From assembly GCF_019968905.1 (NCBI RefSeq), contig NZ_CP079946.1:3038001-3102000 (forward strand): 64,000 nucleotides of DNA, given 5' to 3'. The position numbers and the translations under genes are program-made. This stretch comes from Corallococcus sp. EGB (GTDB taxonomy: Bacteria > Myxococcota > Myxococcia > Myxococcales > Myxococcaceae). The notes beneath the pieces were generated by a model, which was given only the letters and a program-made list of their open reading frames with translations, had not been told where the DNA came from and made no database searches. Shown one piece after another: positions 16,842 to 24,414 of the stretch (position 1 is its first letter; every line of letters begins with the position of its first letter).

Positions 16842-17396
16842 TTGGCGCTGGTGCGTCTGGCCCGGGAAGCCCTGTCGATGGACAGCGCCCCGGCCGCCAC
16901 GGCGCTGCGCGTCACCATCAACCGCCGCCGCAAGGTGGTGCGCCTGGCCTTCCTGGGGCCCTTCTCCCAGGGCCGGCAGGGCGCCCACTGGTACGCGGCG
17001 CACCATGCCCTGGCCCGCCTCCTGTCCGCCGCCGCCAACGCCACCGTGCACGCCTACGTGTACGACGCGGACGAGGGCGAAGAGGTGATTGCCTACGGCA
17101 ACGGCCGCCGGGTGGGGGGAGAGAAGGTGGTGTACGAGGACGCGGAGCTGCCGTGTCCCCTGGAGGAACTGGATGACGCGGCGTTCGCCCGGCTCCAGTC
17201 GCGCTGGCCCATGGGCCACCTGGCGTACGTCTTCGGGCTGACCCGGGACGAGCTCTTGCGCATGCCCCGCGCCCCGCTGGCCCACGTGCTGCCGCTGGAG
17301 GGCACCGCCGACGGCTCGGAGGCGGACGCGATGGCCTCCCTGGAGGCGCTGCTGCTGGACCCCGCGCAGCCCCGCGCGGAGACGGACGCGGGCTGA
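16842..17396 (+). CDS. Conserved-looking protein of unknown function, start uncertain
   Basis: At least 184 residues. A Lys/Arg-rich strand pair (VTINRRRKVVRLAFLG) is followed by a helix (AHWYAAHHALARLLSAA) and a strand with acidic turns; I do not recognise the family. The only standard start is TTG 16842. The frame stays protein-like and G/C-ending back to the TAG at 16764 (reading GGFTLDAHGGYLVRLD), so translation may begin further upstream at a CTG or ATC. Alternatively, the G-rich tract at 16743-16757 may hide a frameshift from the GTG at 16726. It is divergent from clpB. Confidence 0.6.
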   Translation: MALVRLAREALSMDSAPAATALRVTINRRRKVVRLAFLGPFSQGRQGAHWYAAHHALARLLSAAANATVHAYVYDADEGEEVIAYGNGRRVGGEKVVYEDAELPCPLEELDDAAFARLQSRWPMGHLAYVFGLTRDELLRMPRAPLAHVLPLEGTADGSEADAMASLEALLLDPAQPRAETDAG

Positions 17397-17401
17397 GGCG
17401 C

Positions 17402-17432
17402 CCGGACGTCCCTCTGCGTCAATCCCGTCCGG
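17402..17432. terminator. Possible hairpin between convergent genes
   Basis: CCGGACG (17402-17408) and CGTCCGG (17426-17432) form a perfect 7-bp stem with a 17-nt loop in the 39-bp gap between convergent genes. The loop is long and there is no T-run, so this is weak. Confidence 0.35.
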
Positions 17433-17435
17433 AGC

Positions 17436-18098
17436 TCAGTTGTCTTCCGTGGGCCCGTCGAGCGTGAGGATGGCGGCGCGCACGCCGTCGCTGCGGAAGT
17501 ACTGGGCCAGCACCGCGAAGCCGCCGGCGACGAGCACCGTGGGCAGCACCGCGCTGAGCGTCATCAGGGACGGCACGAGCGCGTAGAGCTGCTCCGCCGT
17601 GGCCGGGTCCTGGAACTCCGGCAGGCCCTTGAGCCCCTCCACCATGGCCTGGCTGGTGTGGCGGGCCACCACGGTCCACTGGGCCCCGTCGATGGTGCGC
17701 ATCAGCGCGGCGAAGATGCCCGCGGCGCCCAGCACCTGCCGGAAGCCGTCCCGGGGCATGCCGTCCGGGGAGCGGAGCATGCGGCTGGAGGCGAAGAAGA
17801 GCAGGGTGCAGGACACGGAAAGGCCCATCAGCACCAGGGCGCGGGACTCGCGCATGGGGGAGAGCGCGGACAGCTGCGCCTCCATGATGGCCTGGGTGAC
17901 GGCGGGGTCCTTGCCCAGGAGCGCGATGGGGGGCGTGTGCTCCCGCTGCGCTTCCTTGTGCGCCTCGAAGTTCATCATGACGGAGGCCTCGCTGCAGGCG
18001 AGGAACCCCGTCAGGGTGGAGAGCACCAGGCACAGCGCGGCGGCGATCCGCACGCCCCGGGGCAGGGCCCCCGGGCGGGTGGCTTCAGGGGGCTTCAC
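17436..18098 (-). CDS. Membrane protein of unknown function
   Basis: GTG start; 220 residues. A basic N-terminus precedes a hydrophobic stretch at about 17-36 containing a cysteine (FLACSEAS), which could be a signal anchor or lipoprotein-like segment. Further hydrophobic stretches occur at about 85-104, 123-134 and 182-202. I do not recognise the family. It is the last gene of a three-gene minus-strand operon, its GTG overlapping the stop of the DUF1844 gene (GTGA). Operon partners suggest a housekeeping role but give no specific function. Confidence 0.7.
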   Translation of the reverse strand: MKPPEATRPGALPRGVRIAAALCLVLSTLTGFLACSEASVMMNFEAHKEAQREHTPPIALLGKDPAVTQAIMEAQLSALSPMRESRALVLMGLSVSCTLLFFASSRMLRSPDGMPRDGFRQVLGAAGIFAALMRTIDGAQWTVVARHTSQAMVEGLKGLPEFQDPATAEQLYALVPSLMTLSAVLPTVLVAGGFAVLAQYFRSDGVRAAILTLDGPTEDN

Positions 18099-18406
18099 TT
18101 CCGGCTTGCCTCCACGTAGCGCATGCGCAGGTCGGACAGGAGGTTGTCCACCAGCTTCTCCTCCTCGGCGGTGAGGTTGCCGCGCGTCTTCTCGCGCAGC
18201 ATCGCCAGGAGGTCCAGGTTCTGCCGGGCCGCCGGCAGGTCCTTCTCCATGCGGCCCGTGTCCGGGTTCGGCGCCCCCCCCAGGTGGATGAGGACGGCGG
18301 AACCCAACCCGACGACGAAGGTGCTGAACGACAGGGACTCCTCGGAGGCGGGGCTCGCATCCCCCGTCATCACGAAGGTCTCACCCCGCTTCTCCGAAGG
18401 GCTCAT
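18095..18406 (-). CDS. DUF1844 domain-containing protein
   Basis: The protein has 103 residues. The sequence SFSTFVVGLGSAVLIHLGG, then AARQNLDLLAMLREKTRGNLT and LLSDLRMRYVE, matches the DUF1844 pattern found in many deltaproteobacteria and acidobacteria. A moderately hydrophobic first helix suggests membrane association. Biochemical function is unknown. Its ATG overlaps the stop of the upstream acidic-protein gene (ATGA), and its stop overlaps the start of the membrane-protein gene, so the three are translationally coupled. Confidence 0.85.
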   Translation of the reverse strand: MSPSEKRGETFVMTGDASPASEESLSFSTFVVGLGSAVLIHLGGAPNPDTGRMEKDLPAARQNLDLLAMLREKTRGNLTAEEEKLVDNLLSDLRMRYVEASRK

Positions 18407-18675
18407 TCGGACGCCTTGTCCTCTTCGTCGGCCGACTCGTCCGCCTCGTCCTCGTCGGAGGCGTCGTCCGTGTCGTCCGTCTCGTCTTCGTCCTCGTCAT
18501 CGAAGTCGTCGTCGATGTCGCCGTCCATCAGCGTCTCGATGGGGACGGCCTTGTCGGCCACGTCCGGCAGCTCCTCGAGGTGCTTCTTGTAGGCTTCCTC
18601 GTCCACCTGGCCGCTGCGCTGGTAGCGCTCGGCGGTGCGCTTATCGAGGTGCTTCGGGTTGATGCCTTCGGCCAT
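18403..18675 (-). CDS. Small acidic protein of unknown function
   Basis: The protein has 90 residues. The first half (KHLDKRTAERYQRSGQVDEEAYKKHLEELPDVADKA) is a predicted helical hairpin. The second half is almost entirely Asp, Glu, Ser and Thr and should be disordered and highly negative. It is the first gene of a coupled three-gene operon with the DUF1844 protein. Such acidic tails often bind basic proteins or nucleic-acid-binding proteins, but nothing here shows a partner. The start ATG 18675 is well placed. Confidence 0.7.
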   Translation of the reverse strand: MAEGINPKHLDKRTAERYQRSGQVDEEAYKKHLEELPDVADKAVPIETLMDGDIDDDFDDEDEDETDDTDDASDEDEADESADEEDKASE

Positions 18676-18768
18676 GATTCAAATCCTCGGAATTGCTTGG
18701 AAAACAGCGCGGCACCTTATAGCAGGAGGGGCGCCTGTCAACGCTGGTCTCCCCAGGCCCGGAATCCG

Positions 18769-19428
18769 ATGAACGTCTCATCCCGCCCCCCGCTTCCCCC
18801 AGGCCCCTACCTGCTGTGCGACGACAGCCTCCGTCCGGAGCTGTCGCTGGTGGACAAGGCCGGGCGCCTGCTCGACGGCGGGGCCCGCATCCTCCAGCTG
18901 CGCATGAAGCGCACCCCGCCCCGGGAGGCGCTGGCGGCGGCCCGGGCGGTGGTGGCGCTGTGCCGGCGGGCGGGCGCGGTGTGCCTGCTCAACGACCGGG
19001 TGGACCTGGCGCTCCTGTCGGACGCGCACGGCGTGCACGTGGGGGACGAGGACCTGCCCCCGGAGGCGGCGCGCGAGCTGTTGGGCCCGGACCGGTACGT
19101 GGGCGTGACGGCGCGGGGGACGGAAGGGGCGAAGGCGGCCCGGGCGGCGGGGGCGGACTACGTGGGCGTGGGGCCCTTGTTCGGCACGGCGACGAAGGTG
19201 GTGAACGCGCCGGTGCTGGGCCTGGAGGCCTTCCGGCGGGTGGTGGCGGAGAGCCCGCTGCCGGTGGTGGGCATTGGCGGGGTGGGCCTGTCGAACATCG
19301 CGAGCGTGGCGGCGACAGGGGCGCACGGCGCGGCGGTGGTGTCCGACGCCCTGCTTGCCCAGGACATCGCCGGGCGTGTGCGGCAGCTGGCGGCGGCGTT
19401 TGACAGCGCGCGGGGGACTGGCCTCTAA
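18769..19428 (+). CDS. thiE: Thiamine-phosphate synthase ThiE
   Basis: The protein has 219 residues, a TIM-barrel enzyme joining HMP-PP and the thiazole phosphate to make thiamine phosphate. Family motifs visible are QLRMK on strand 2, LLNDRVDLAL, GVHVGDEDLP and GVGPLFGTATK, the phosphate-binding loop, with a final GIGG. ATG 18769 gives the normal N-terminus; longer in-frame starts run through the promoter region of the divergent operon. It is 20 bp upstream of a glutamine-amidotransferase-like gene, and a thiD-like gene follows, so this is probably a thiamine-related operon. Confidence 0.92.
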   Translation: MNVSSRPPLPPGPYLLCDDSLRPELSLVDKAGRLLDGGARILQLRMKRTPPREALAAARAVVALCRRAGAVCLLNDRVDLALLSDAHGVHVGDEDLPPEAARELLGPDRYVGVTARGTEGAKAARAAGADYVGVGPLFGTATKVVNAPVLGLEAFRRVVAESPLPVVGIGGVGLSNIASVAATGAHGAAVVSDALLAQDIAGRVRQLAAAFDSARGTGL

Positions 19429-19448
19429 CCTGGAGGCGGTACTCCCAC

Positions 19449-20219
19449 ATGAACCCATCCTCCTCCACGCGTCACCACGGGGCGACGCCGCGCCGTCCCA
19501 ACATCGGCCTGAGCCCGGACTGGGCCCAGCCGGCTGACTCCGCCTTCCCCCGCTACGAGCTGAAGGTGCCGTACGCGGAGGCGGTGCTGCGCGCGGGGGG
19601 CCTGCCCTTCGTGCTGCCGTACACCGACGACCCTTCCTGCGTGGACGCCTACCTGGAGCGGGTGTCCGGGCTGGTGGTGACGGGGGGCGCGTTCGACATC
19701 CCCCCGTCCGCGTACGGCGAGGAGGCCCGCGAGGGCATGGGCCCGTTGAAGGAGGGCCGCACGGCCTTCGAGGCGCAGCTCATCCGGGGCGCGCTCAAGC
19801 GCAACCTGCCGGTGCTGGGCGTCTGCGGCGGCATGCAGCTGTTGGCCGTGGTGCTGGGCGGCACGCTCTTCCAGGACATCCTGCGGGAGGTGCCGGGCGC
19901 GCGCGACCACGAACAGAAGCACGACCGCACCCAGCCGCAGCACCCGGTGGAGGTGAAGAGCGGCACGCTGCTGGCGGAGGCCGTGGGGCACGGGCAGCTG
20001 ATGGTGAACTCCACGCACCACCAGGCGGTGAACAGGCCGGGCACGGACGTGACGGTGAGCGCGGTGGCGCCGGACGGCGTGGTGGAGGCCATTGAGTCCA
20101 CCGCGCACACGTTCGCGCTGGGCGTGCAGTGGCACCCGGAGCTGATGCTGGGGACCATCCCGGTGCACCTGGGCGTCTACAAGTCGCTGGTGCAGAAGGC
20201 GCGCGAGCACCGCCGGTGA
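19449..20219 (+). CDS. Class I glutamine amidotransferase / gamma-glutamyl hydrolase family protein (peptidase C26)
   Basis: The protein has 256 residues. Nucleophile Cys126 sits in GVCGGMQLL, and the catalytic His-Glu pair in VQWHPE near 225. The N-terminal NIGLSPDW and later VTGGAFDIPPSAYG match the C26 group that includes PuuD, which hydrolyses gamma-glutamyl-GABA. No synthetase domain is attached, so hydrolysis of a gamma-glutamyl compound is more likely than ammonia transfer. It sits between thiE and thiD with a GTGA overlap to thiD. A link to thiamine metabolism is possible but not established. Confidence 0.85.
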   Translation: MNPSSSTRHHGATPRRPNIGLSPDWAQPADSAFPRYELKVPYAEAVLRAGGLPFVLPYTDDPSCVDAYLERVSGLVVTGGAFDIPPSAYGEEAREGMGPLKEGRTAFEAQLIRGALKRNLPVLGVCGGMQLLAVVLGGTLFQDILREVPGARDHEQKHDRTQPQHPVEVKSGTLLAEAVGHGQLMVNSTHHQAVNRPGTDVTVSAVAPDGVVEAIESTAHTFALGVQWHPELMLGTIPVHLGVYKSLVQKAREHRR

Positions 20220-20956
20220 GGCCGCGCGTCCTGCTCCTGGCGGGACTGGAGCCCACGGGCCGGGCGGGGCTGCTCGCGGACGTGGCCGCGGTGCGTGCTC
20301 GCGGCGGCGACGCGGTGGCGGTGCCCACGGCCCAGACGGCGCAGGGGGCGCACACCTTCGCGGTGGTGCCGGCGTCCCCGCGCATGCTGACCGCGCAGGT
20401 GGCGGCCGCGCGCGAGTGGGGCCCGTTCCACGCGGTGAAGTGGGGCGTGGTGCCCGGGCCCTCGCAGCTGGCCGCGGCGAAGGCGGCGCTCGGGGACGCG
20501 GACGCGTGGTGGGTGGTGGACCCGGTGGTGCGCTCGTCGCGAGGGCAGGTGCTGTCGCGCCTCACGCCCCGGCACTTCCTGGCGCTGGCGGGCCCGCGCG
20601 TGCTGGTGACGCCGAACCTGGAGGAGGCCGCGTGGCTCCTGGGCCGGTCCGCGCTGGGCACGGTGGACGACGCCCAGGAGGCGGCGGAGGCGCTGTGCCA
20701 GCGCGGCTTTGGCGCGGTGCTGGTGAAGGGCGGGCACCTGCCGGAAGGGCAGGGGCTGGCGGACGTGCTGGCCCATGCCGGGCGAACGGTGGTGATGCGG
20801 GGGCGGAGGCTGAAGCGGCCCCCGGAGCGCCGGGGCACGGGCTGCCGGCTGGCGTCCGCGCTGGCGGCGGAGCTGGGCCGGGGCACGGGGCCGGAGGCCG
20901 CGGTGAGAGCGGCCCGTGAGCACGTCACGGGCTACCTGCGCACCGGCCGGGACTGA
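20216..20956 (+). CDS. thiD: Hydroxymethylpyrimidine/phosphomethylpyrimidine kinase-like protein (ThiD family)
   Basis: GTG start; 246 residues, ribokinase-like fold. The anion-hole/catalytic loop GTGCRLASALAAELGRG matches the ThiD GTGCTL motif, and WVVDPVVRSSRG, LVTPNLEEAAWLLG and AVLVKGGH are in family order. The N-terminal substrate motif is less typical (AGLEPTGRAGLLAD, where ThiD has SGGAGIQAD), so some loss of specificity is possible. GTG 20216 overlaps the preceding stop as GTGA, giving coupled translation with the amidotransferase. Together with thiE it would supply the HMP-PP arm of thiamine synthesis. Confidence 0.82.
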   Translation: MRPRVLLLAGLEPTGRAGLLADVAAVRARGGDAVAVPTAQTAQGAHTFAVVPASPRMLTAQVAAAREWGPFHAVKWGVVPGPSQLAAAKAALGDADAWWVVDPVVRSSRGQVLSRLTPRHFLALAGPRVLVTPNLEEAAWLLGRSALGTVDDAQEAAEALCQRGFGAVLVKGGHLPEGQGLADVLAHAGRTVVMRGRRLKRPPERRGTGCRLASALAAELGRGTGPEAAVRAAREHVTGYLRTGRD

Positions 20957-20969
20957 CCGACAGGAGGGG

Positions 20970-22364
20970 CTACTCGCTGCGGGCGCGGCTTTCGAAGCGC
21001 GTGTACTCCGCGAGGAACACCAGCTCGACGGAGCCGATGGGGCCGTTTCGCTGCTTGGCGACGATGAGCTCCACGGGGATGACCGTGTTGCTCTGGCCGC
21101 CACCGCCGCCCCCTCCACCTCCGCCACCCCCTCCTCCCTCGCCGCCGTCCTCCTCGGTTTCACGGTGGATGAACATCACCACGTCGGCGTCCTGCTCGAT
21201 GGAGCCGGACTCACGCAGGTCCGACAGCATGGGCTTGCCGCCCTTGCGCTCCTCCACCTTACGGCTGAGCTGGCTGAGCGCGATGATGGGCACCTCCAGC
21301 TCCTTGGCCAGCTGCTTGAGCGCGCGGGAGATCTCCGCCACTTCCAACTGGCGGCTCTCCACCTTGCCCTTCTGGTGCATCAGCTGGAGGTAGTCGATGA
21401 CGATGAGCGACAGGCGCGGGTCCTTCTGCTTCACGCGCCGCGCCTTCGCGCGCAGGTCGAACGGGGACAGGCCGCCGGAGTCGTCGATGTAGATGGGCGC
21501 GTTGTAGAGGGCGCCCGCCATCTCCTGGAACTTCTCTTCGTCATGAGGCGACAGCCGGCCGCCGCGCAGCTTCTTCATGTCCACGCGCGCCGTGGACGCG
21601 AGCAGACGCATGAGCAGCTGATCCGCGGGCATTTCCAGGCTGAAGATGCCGACGGCCTTGTTCTCCTTGAGCGCCGCGTGCACCGCGATGTTCATGGCGA
21701 AGGACGTCTTGCCGATGCCGGGACGCGCCGCGAGGATGATGAGCTCACCGGCGTGCAGGCCGGTCAGCTGGTTGTCCAGGTCGATGTAGCCCGTGGACAG
21801 GCCCGTCACGCCCGTCGCCGCGGTCTTCATCTTGTCGAGCAGGTCGAGCGTCTGCTCCATCAGCTCGCTGACCGGCCGCAGGTCGCCTTCGCGCTTCTTC
21901 TCCGCGAGGAGGAAGACCTTGCGCTCGGCCTCGTCGAGCAGGACCTCCAGCTCCCCCGTCTCCTGGCTGGCGAGGTCCTGGATCTCCCGGCCCACGTTGG
22001 CCAGGCGCCGGCGGATGGCCTGGTCCTTGACGATGTTGGCGTACTGGACGGCGTTGGCCGCCAGCGGGACGACCTGGTCCAGGCCCATCAGGTACGCGGG
22101 GCCGCCCACCGCGACGAGCTGCCCGAGGATCTTCAGCTCCTCCGCGAGCGTCAGGTGGTCCACCTGCTTGCTCTGGGCATCCAGCCGCATCATCGCGGCG
22201 AAGATCTGCGCGTGCGAAGGGCTGGAGAAGTCGTCCGCGTGGACGACCTCCGCCACGGGCGTGATGAGCCCGTTGTCCGCCAGCACGGCGCCCAGCACCG
22301 CGCGCTCCGCGGCAAGGTCCTCGTGGACCCGCCGACCTTCCCTACCGTCCAGGACGTTCTGCAT
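20970..22364 (-). CDS. dnaB: Replicative DNA helicase DnaB with poly-glycine insertion
   Basis: The protein has 464 residues. The N-terminal helical domain (15-115) begins AAERAVLGAVL. The RecA-like domain has Walker A ARPGIGKT (213-220), Walker B LIVIDYLQLM (320-329), the SQLSR motif and the C-terminal KQRNGPIG arginine-finger region. Between ADVVMFIHR and VELIVAKQRNGP it carries EEDGGE followed by 14 consecutive glycines (410-423) in place of the short acidic loop of other DnaBs. It unwinds DNA at the fork as a hexamer. It lies downstream of the rpsF-rpsR-rplI group but separated from it by three unrelated genes. Confidence 0.96.
   Translation of the reverse strand: MQNVLDGREGRRVHEDLAAERAVLGAVLADNGLITPVAEVVHADDFSSPSHAQIFAAMMRLDAQSKQVDHLTLAEELKILGQLVAVGGPAYLMGLDQVVPLAANAVQYANIVKDQAIRRRLANVGREIQDLASQETGELEVLLDEAERKVFLLAEKKREGDLRPVSELMEQTLDLLDKMKTAATGVTGLSTGYIDLDNQLTGLHAGELIILAARPGIGKTSFAMNIAVHAALKENKAVGIFSLEMPADQLLMRLLASTARVDMKKLRGGRLSPHDEEKFQEMAGALYNAPIYIDDSGGLSPFDLRAKARRVKQKDPRLSLIVIDYLQLMHQKGKVESRQLEVAEISRALKQLAKELEVPIIALSQLSRKVEERKGGKPMLSDLRESGSIEQDADVVMFIHRETEEDGGEGGGGGGGGGGGGGGQSNTVIPVELIVAKQRNGPIGSVELVFLAEYTRFESRARSE
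21096..21137 (-). repeat. Glycine-codon run inside dnaB
   Basis: Fourteen glycine codons in a row, mixed GGC/GGG/GGA/GGT, encode residues 410-423 of DnaB. The codons are mixed, so the run is probably selected at protein level as a linker and not only produced by slippage, although it is a likely site of length variation. Confidence 0.85.
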
Positions 22365-22519
22365 GGCTGCTTGGAACCTCTACAGGCAGCGTCTGACACG
22401 GTCCAGCGCCCGTCCAGTTTCCGGCAACAGGCCTGTAGCACCCGGTAGGTCCCGGAGGGATGCCGCGACCCGCCGTGGCGCCCGGGCAGCCTGACGGTGA
22501 ACCGACCCGGGGCGTCGGA

Positions 22520-23290
22520 CTACTCGGCCGCGCCCCACTGCTGGAGGAAGGCCTCCCGGTAGGTGCGACTGAGGATCACCGTGGACCCGTCCTTGAGGAC
22601 GAGGATGCCGTCGCCGTGCGTCCACGGCTCCAGGCGGGCCACGGCCTCCAGGTTCACGAGGTCGCCGCGGTGCACGCGCACGAAGCGGGTGGGGTCCAGG
22701 CGCTCCTCCAGGGCCCGCAGCGTCTGGCGCACCAGGTGTTCGCCCTGGGCGGTGAGGAGCCGCACGTACTTGTCGTCGGACGACAGGCGCCACACGGTGT
22801 CCAGGCGCAGGGGGACCCAGCCCTCGCCCACCTTCACCACCAGCCGTTCCAGGGGGCGCTCCGGGCGGGCCTTGGCCACCGTGGCGAGCAGGGCGTCCAG
22901 CGCGGCGCCGCCGTGCGTCCCCGCGCTCAAGAGCGCATGGGCCTTGTCGAGCGCCCGGCGGAAGCGTCCTGCGTCGTAGGGCTTGAGGAGGTAGTCCGCG
23001 GCGTGGGCCTCGAAGGCCTGGAGCGCGAAGCGTTCGTAGGCGGTGGAGAAGATGACGGCGGGGCAGGCGTCCGGCCCGAGCGCCTCCAGGACCTCGAAGC
23101 CGGTGAGGCCGGGCATCTGCACGTCCAGCACCACCAGGTCCGGCCGCAGCGCCTCGATGCGCGCGAGCGCCTCCGTCCCGTCCTGGGCCTCGCCCACGCA
23201 GGTGAAGCGAGCGTCTGCGGCCAGGAGGCGCTTCACCTTCGCGCGCGCGGGCGCCTCGTCGTCCACCACCAGCACGCGGAACACCGTCAT
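22520..23290 (-). CDS. LytTR-type DNA-binding response regulator
   Basis: The protein has 256 residues. Receiver domain 1-125: acidic pair Asp10-Asp11 in VVDDE, phospho-acceptor Asp56 in VVLDVQMPG, Thr in FSTAY and Lys in LLKPY. A LytTR DNA-binding domain covers about 150-250: WRLSSDDKYVRLLTAQGEHLVRQTL, FVRVHRGDLVNL and LSRTYREAFLQQ. The ATG overlaps the stop of the upstream LytS-type kinase gene (ATGA), so the pair is cotranslated and very probably cognate. LytTR regulators usually control secreted or cell-surface functions; the target here is unknown. Confidence 0.92.
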   Translation of the reverse strand: MTVFRVLVVDDEAPARAKVKRLLAADARFTCVGEAQDGTEALARIEALRPDLVVLDVQMPGLTGFEVLEALGPDACPAVIFSTAYERFALQAFEAHAADYLLKPYDAGRFRRALDKAHALLSAGTHGGAALDALLATVAKARPERPLERLVVKVGEGWVPLRLDTVWRLSSDDKYVRLLTAQGEHLVRQTLRALEERLDPTRFVRVHRGDLVNLEAVARLEPWTHGDGILVLKDGSTVILSRTYREAFLQQWGAAE

Positions 23291-24414
23291 GACGCCTCCA
23301 CCCGGGCCGCCTCGCGGGGCAGCCACACCGTCACGCGTGCGCCGCCCTCGGGGCCCGCGCCGCGTTCCAGCCGGGCCCGCTCGCCGTGCAGCAGCGCGAG
23401 CACGCGCGCCAGCTGCGTGAGCCCCACGCCGGGCCCGGAGGCCGGGGAGGGCGCGGTGAAGCCGCGTCCGGTGTCCTCCACCTCCAGCGCCCAACGGTCC
23501 GCCTCGGCGCGGGCGCGGATGCGCACCTCCAGCGCTCCGCGCAGGTCCTGGTTGTGCTTCACCGCGTTCTCCACCAGCGTCTGGAGCGCGAAGCAGGGCA
23601 CGCGCTGGGCCTCCAGCCCCGGCGCCACGTCCCAGCGCACGTCCAGCCGGTCGCCGAAGCGCGCCGCGAGCAGCGCCACGAAGCGCTCGGTGTGGCCGCG
23701 CTCCTCGGACAGCGTCCAGGTGGGCTCGGTGCGCTCCAGGCTCGCGCGCAGCAGTTGGCCCAGGTCGCTCAGGAGGCGGTCCGTGCGCGGCAGGTCCTCG
23801 TACATCACCGACCCGATGGTGTGCAGCGCGTTGAAGAGGAAGTGCGGGTGCAGCTGGCCCGTGAGCGACTGGAGCTGTGCGGCCCTCAGCTCGCCCTCCA
23901 GCTCCGCGGACCGGAGCGCACGGGCCTGTCGCTCCCGCCACGCGTACAGGAGCGCGATGACCGCGCAGCTCAGGCCGTAGGAGACCAGGTCCTTCTGCGC
24001 CTCCATGGGCAGCGCGTACACGGCGGGCCCCAGGTCGTAGTCCCCCAGCTCCAGGACCGCGTAGATCGCGTGCCGGAAGCCCGCCATCAGCGCGATGTGC
24101 AGCGACGTGAAGAGGAGGAACGCCGCCGCGTGGATGCCCAGGAAGCGCATCCAGCCCACGCGGGGCGACGGCGCGTTGAGCACCGCCGTCATCAGGATGG
24201 GCAAGAGCAGCGTGACGGCCAGCGCGCTGGTCATCTCCCAGATGAACGCCGGCGCCCAGGGGCCCGGATTCGGCCGCATGAGCTGCGTCAGCCGCACCGC
24301 GCTGCCCTGCCACACGCCCAGGGCCACGCCGAACGCCAGGACCTTCAGCGCCGGACGCAACCGCAGCCGGGGCCACCGCCACCCTGTGGACGGAACATCC
24401 TCCCAGTCGCTCAC
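23287..24414 (-). CDS. LytS-type sensor histidine kinase
   Basis: GTG start; 375 residues. Four to five hydrophobic segments between about 20 and 160 form the membrane domain, with no recognised periplasmic sensor. The phospho-acceptor motif GQLHPHFLFNALHTIGS of the His_kinase family follows, then a HATPase with LQTLVENAVKHN and EDTGRGF. GTG 24414 overlaps the stop of the acyltransferase gene (GTGA), and its own stop overlaps the start of the response regulator. The tight three-gene coupling suggests that the acyltransferase and the two-component system act together or under one signal. Confidence 0.9.
   Translation of the reverse strand: MSDWEDVPSTGWRWPRLRLRPALKVLAFGVALGVWQGSAVRLTQLMRPNPGPWAPAFIWEMTSALAVTLLLPILMTAVLNAPSPRVGWMRFLGIHAAAFLLFTSLHIALMAGFRHAIYAVLELGDYDLGPAVYALPMEAQKDLVSYGLSCAVIALLYAWRERQARALRSAELEGELRAAQLQSLTGQLHPHFLFNALHTIGSVMYEDLPRTDRLLSDLGQLLRASLERTEPTWTLSEERGHTERFVALLAARFGDRLDVRWDVAPGLEAQRVPCFALQTLVENAVKHNQDLRGALEVRIRARAEADRWALEVEDTGRGFTAPSPASGPGVGLTQLARVLALLHGERARLERGAGPEGGARVTVWLPREAARVEAS

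Noticed and set aside
18716-18741. Promoter for the 18.4-18.7 kb operon with TTGACA and TATAAG on the minus strand
   Set aside because: Both boxes match well but are separated by only 14 bp, too short for a normal sigma-70 promoter, so no call was made.
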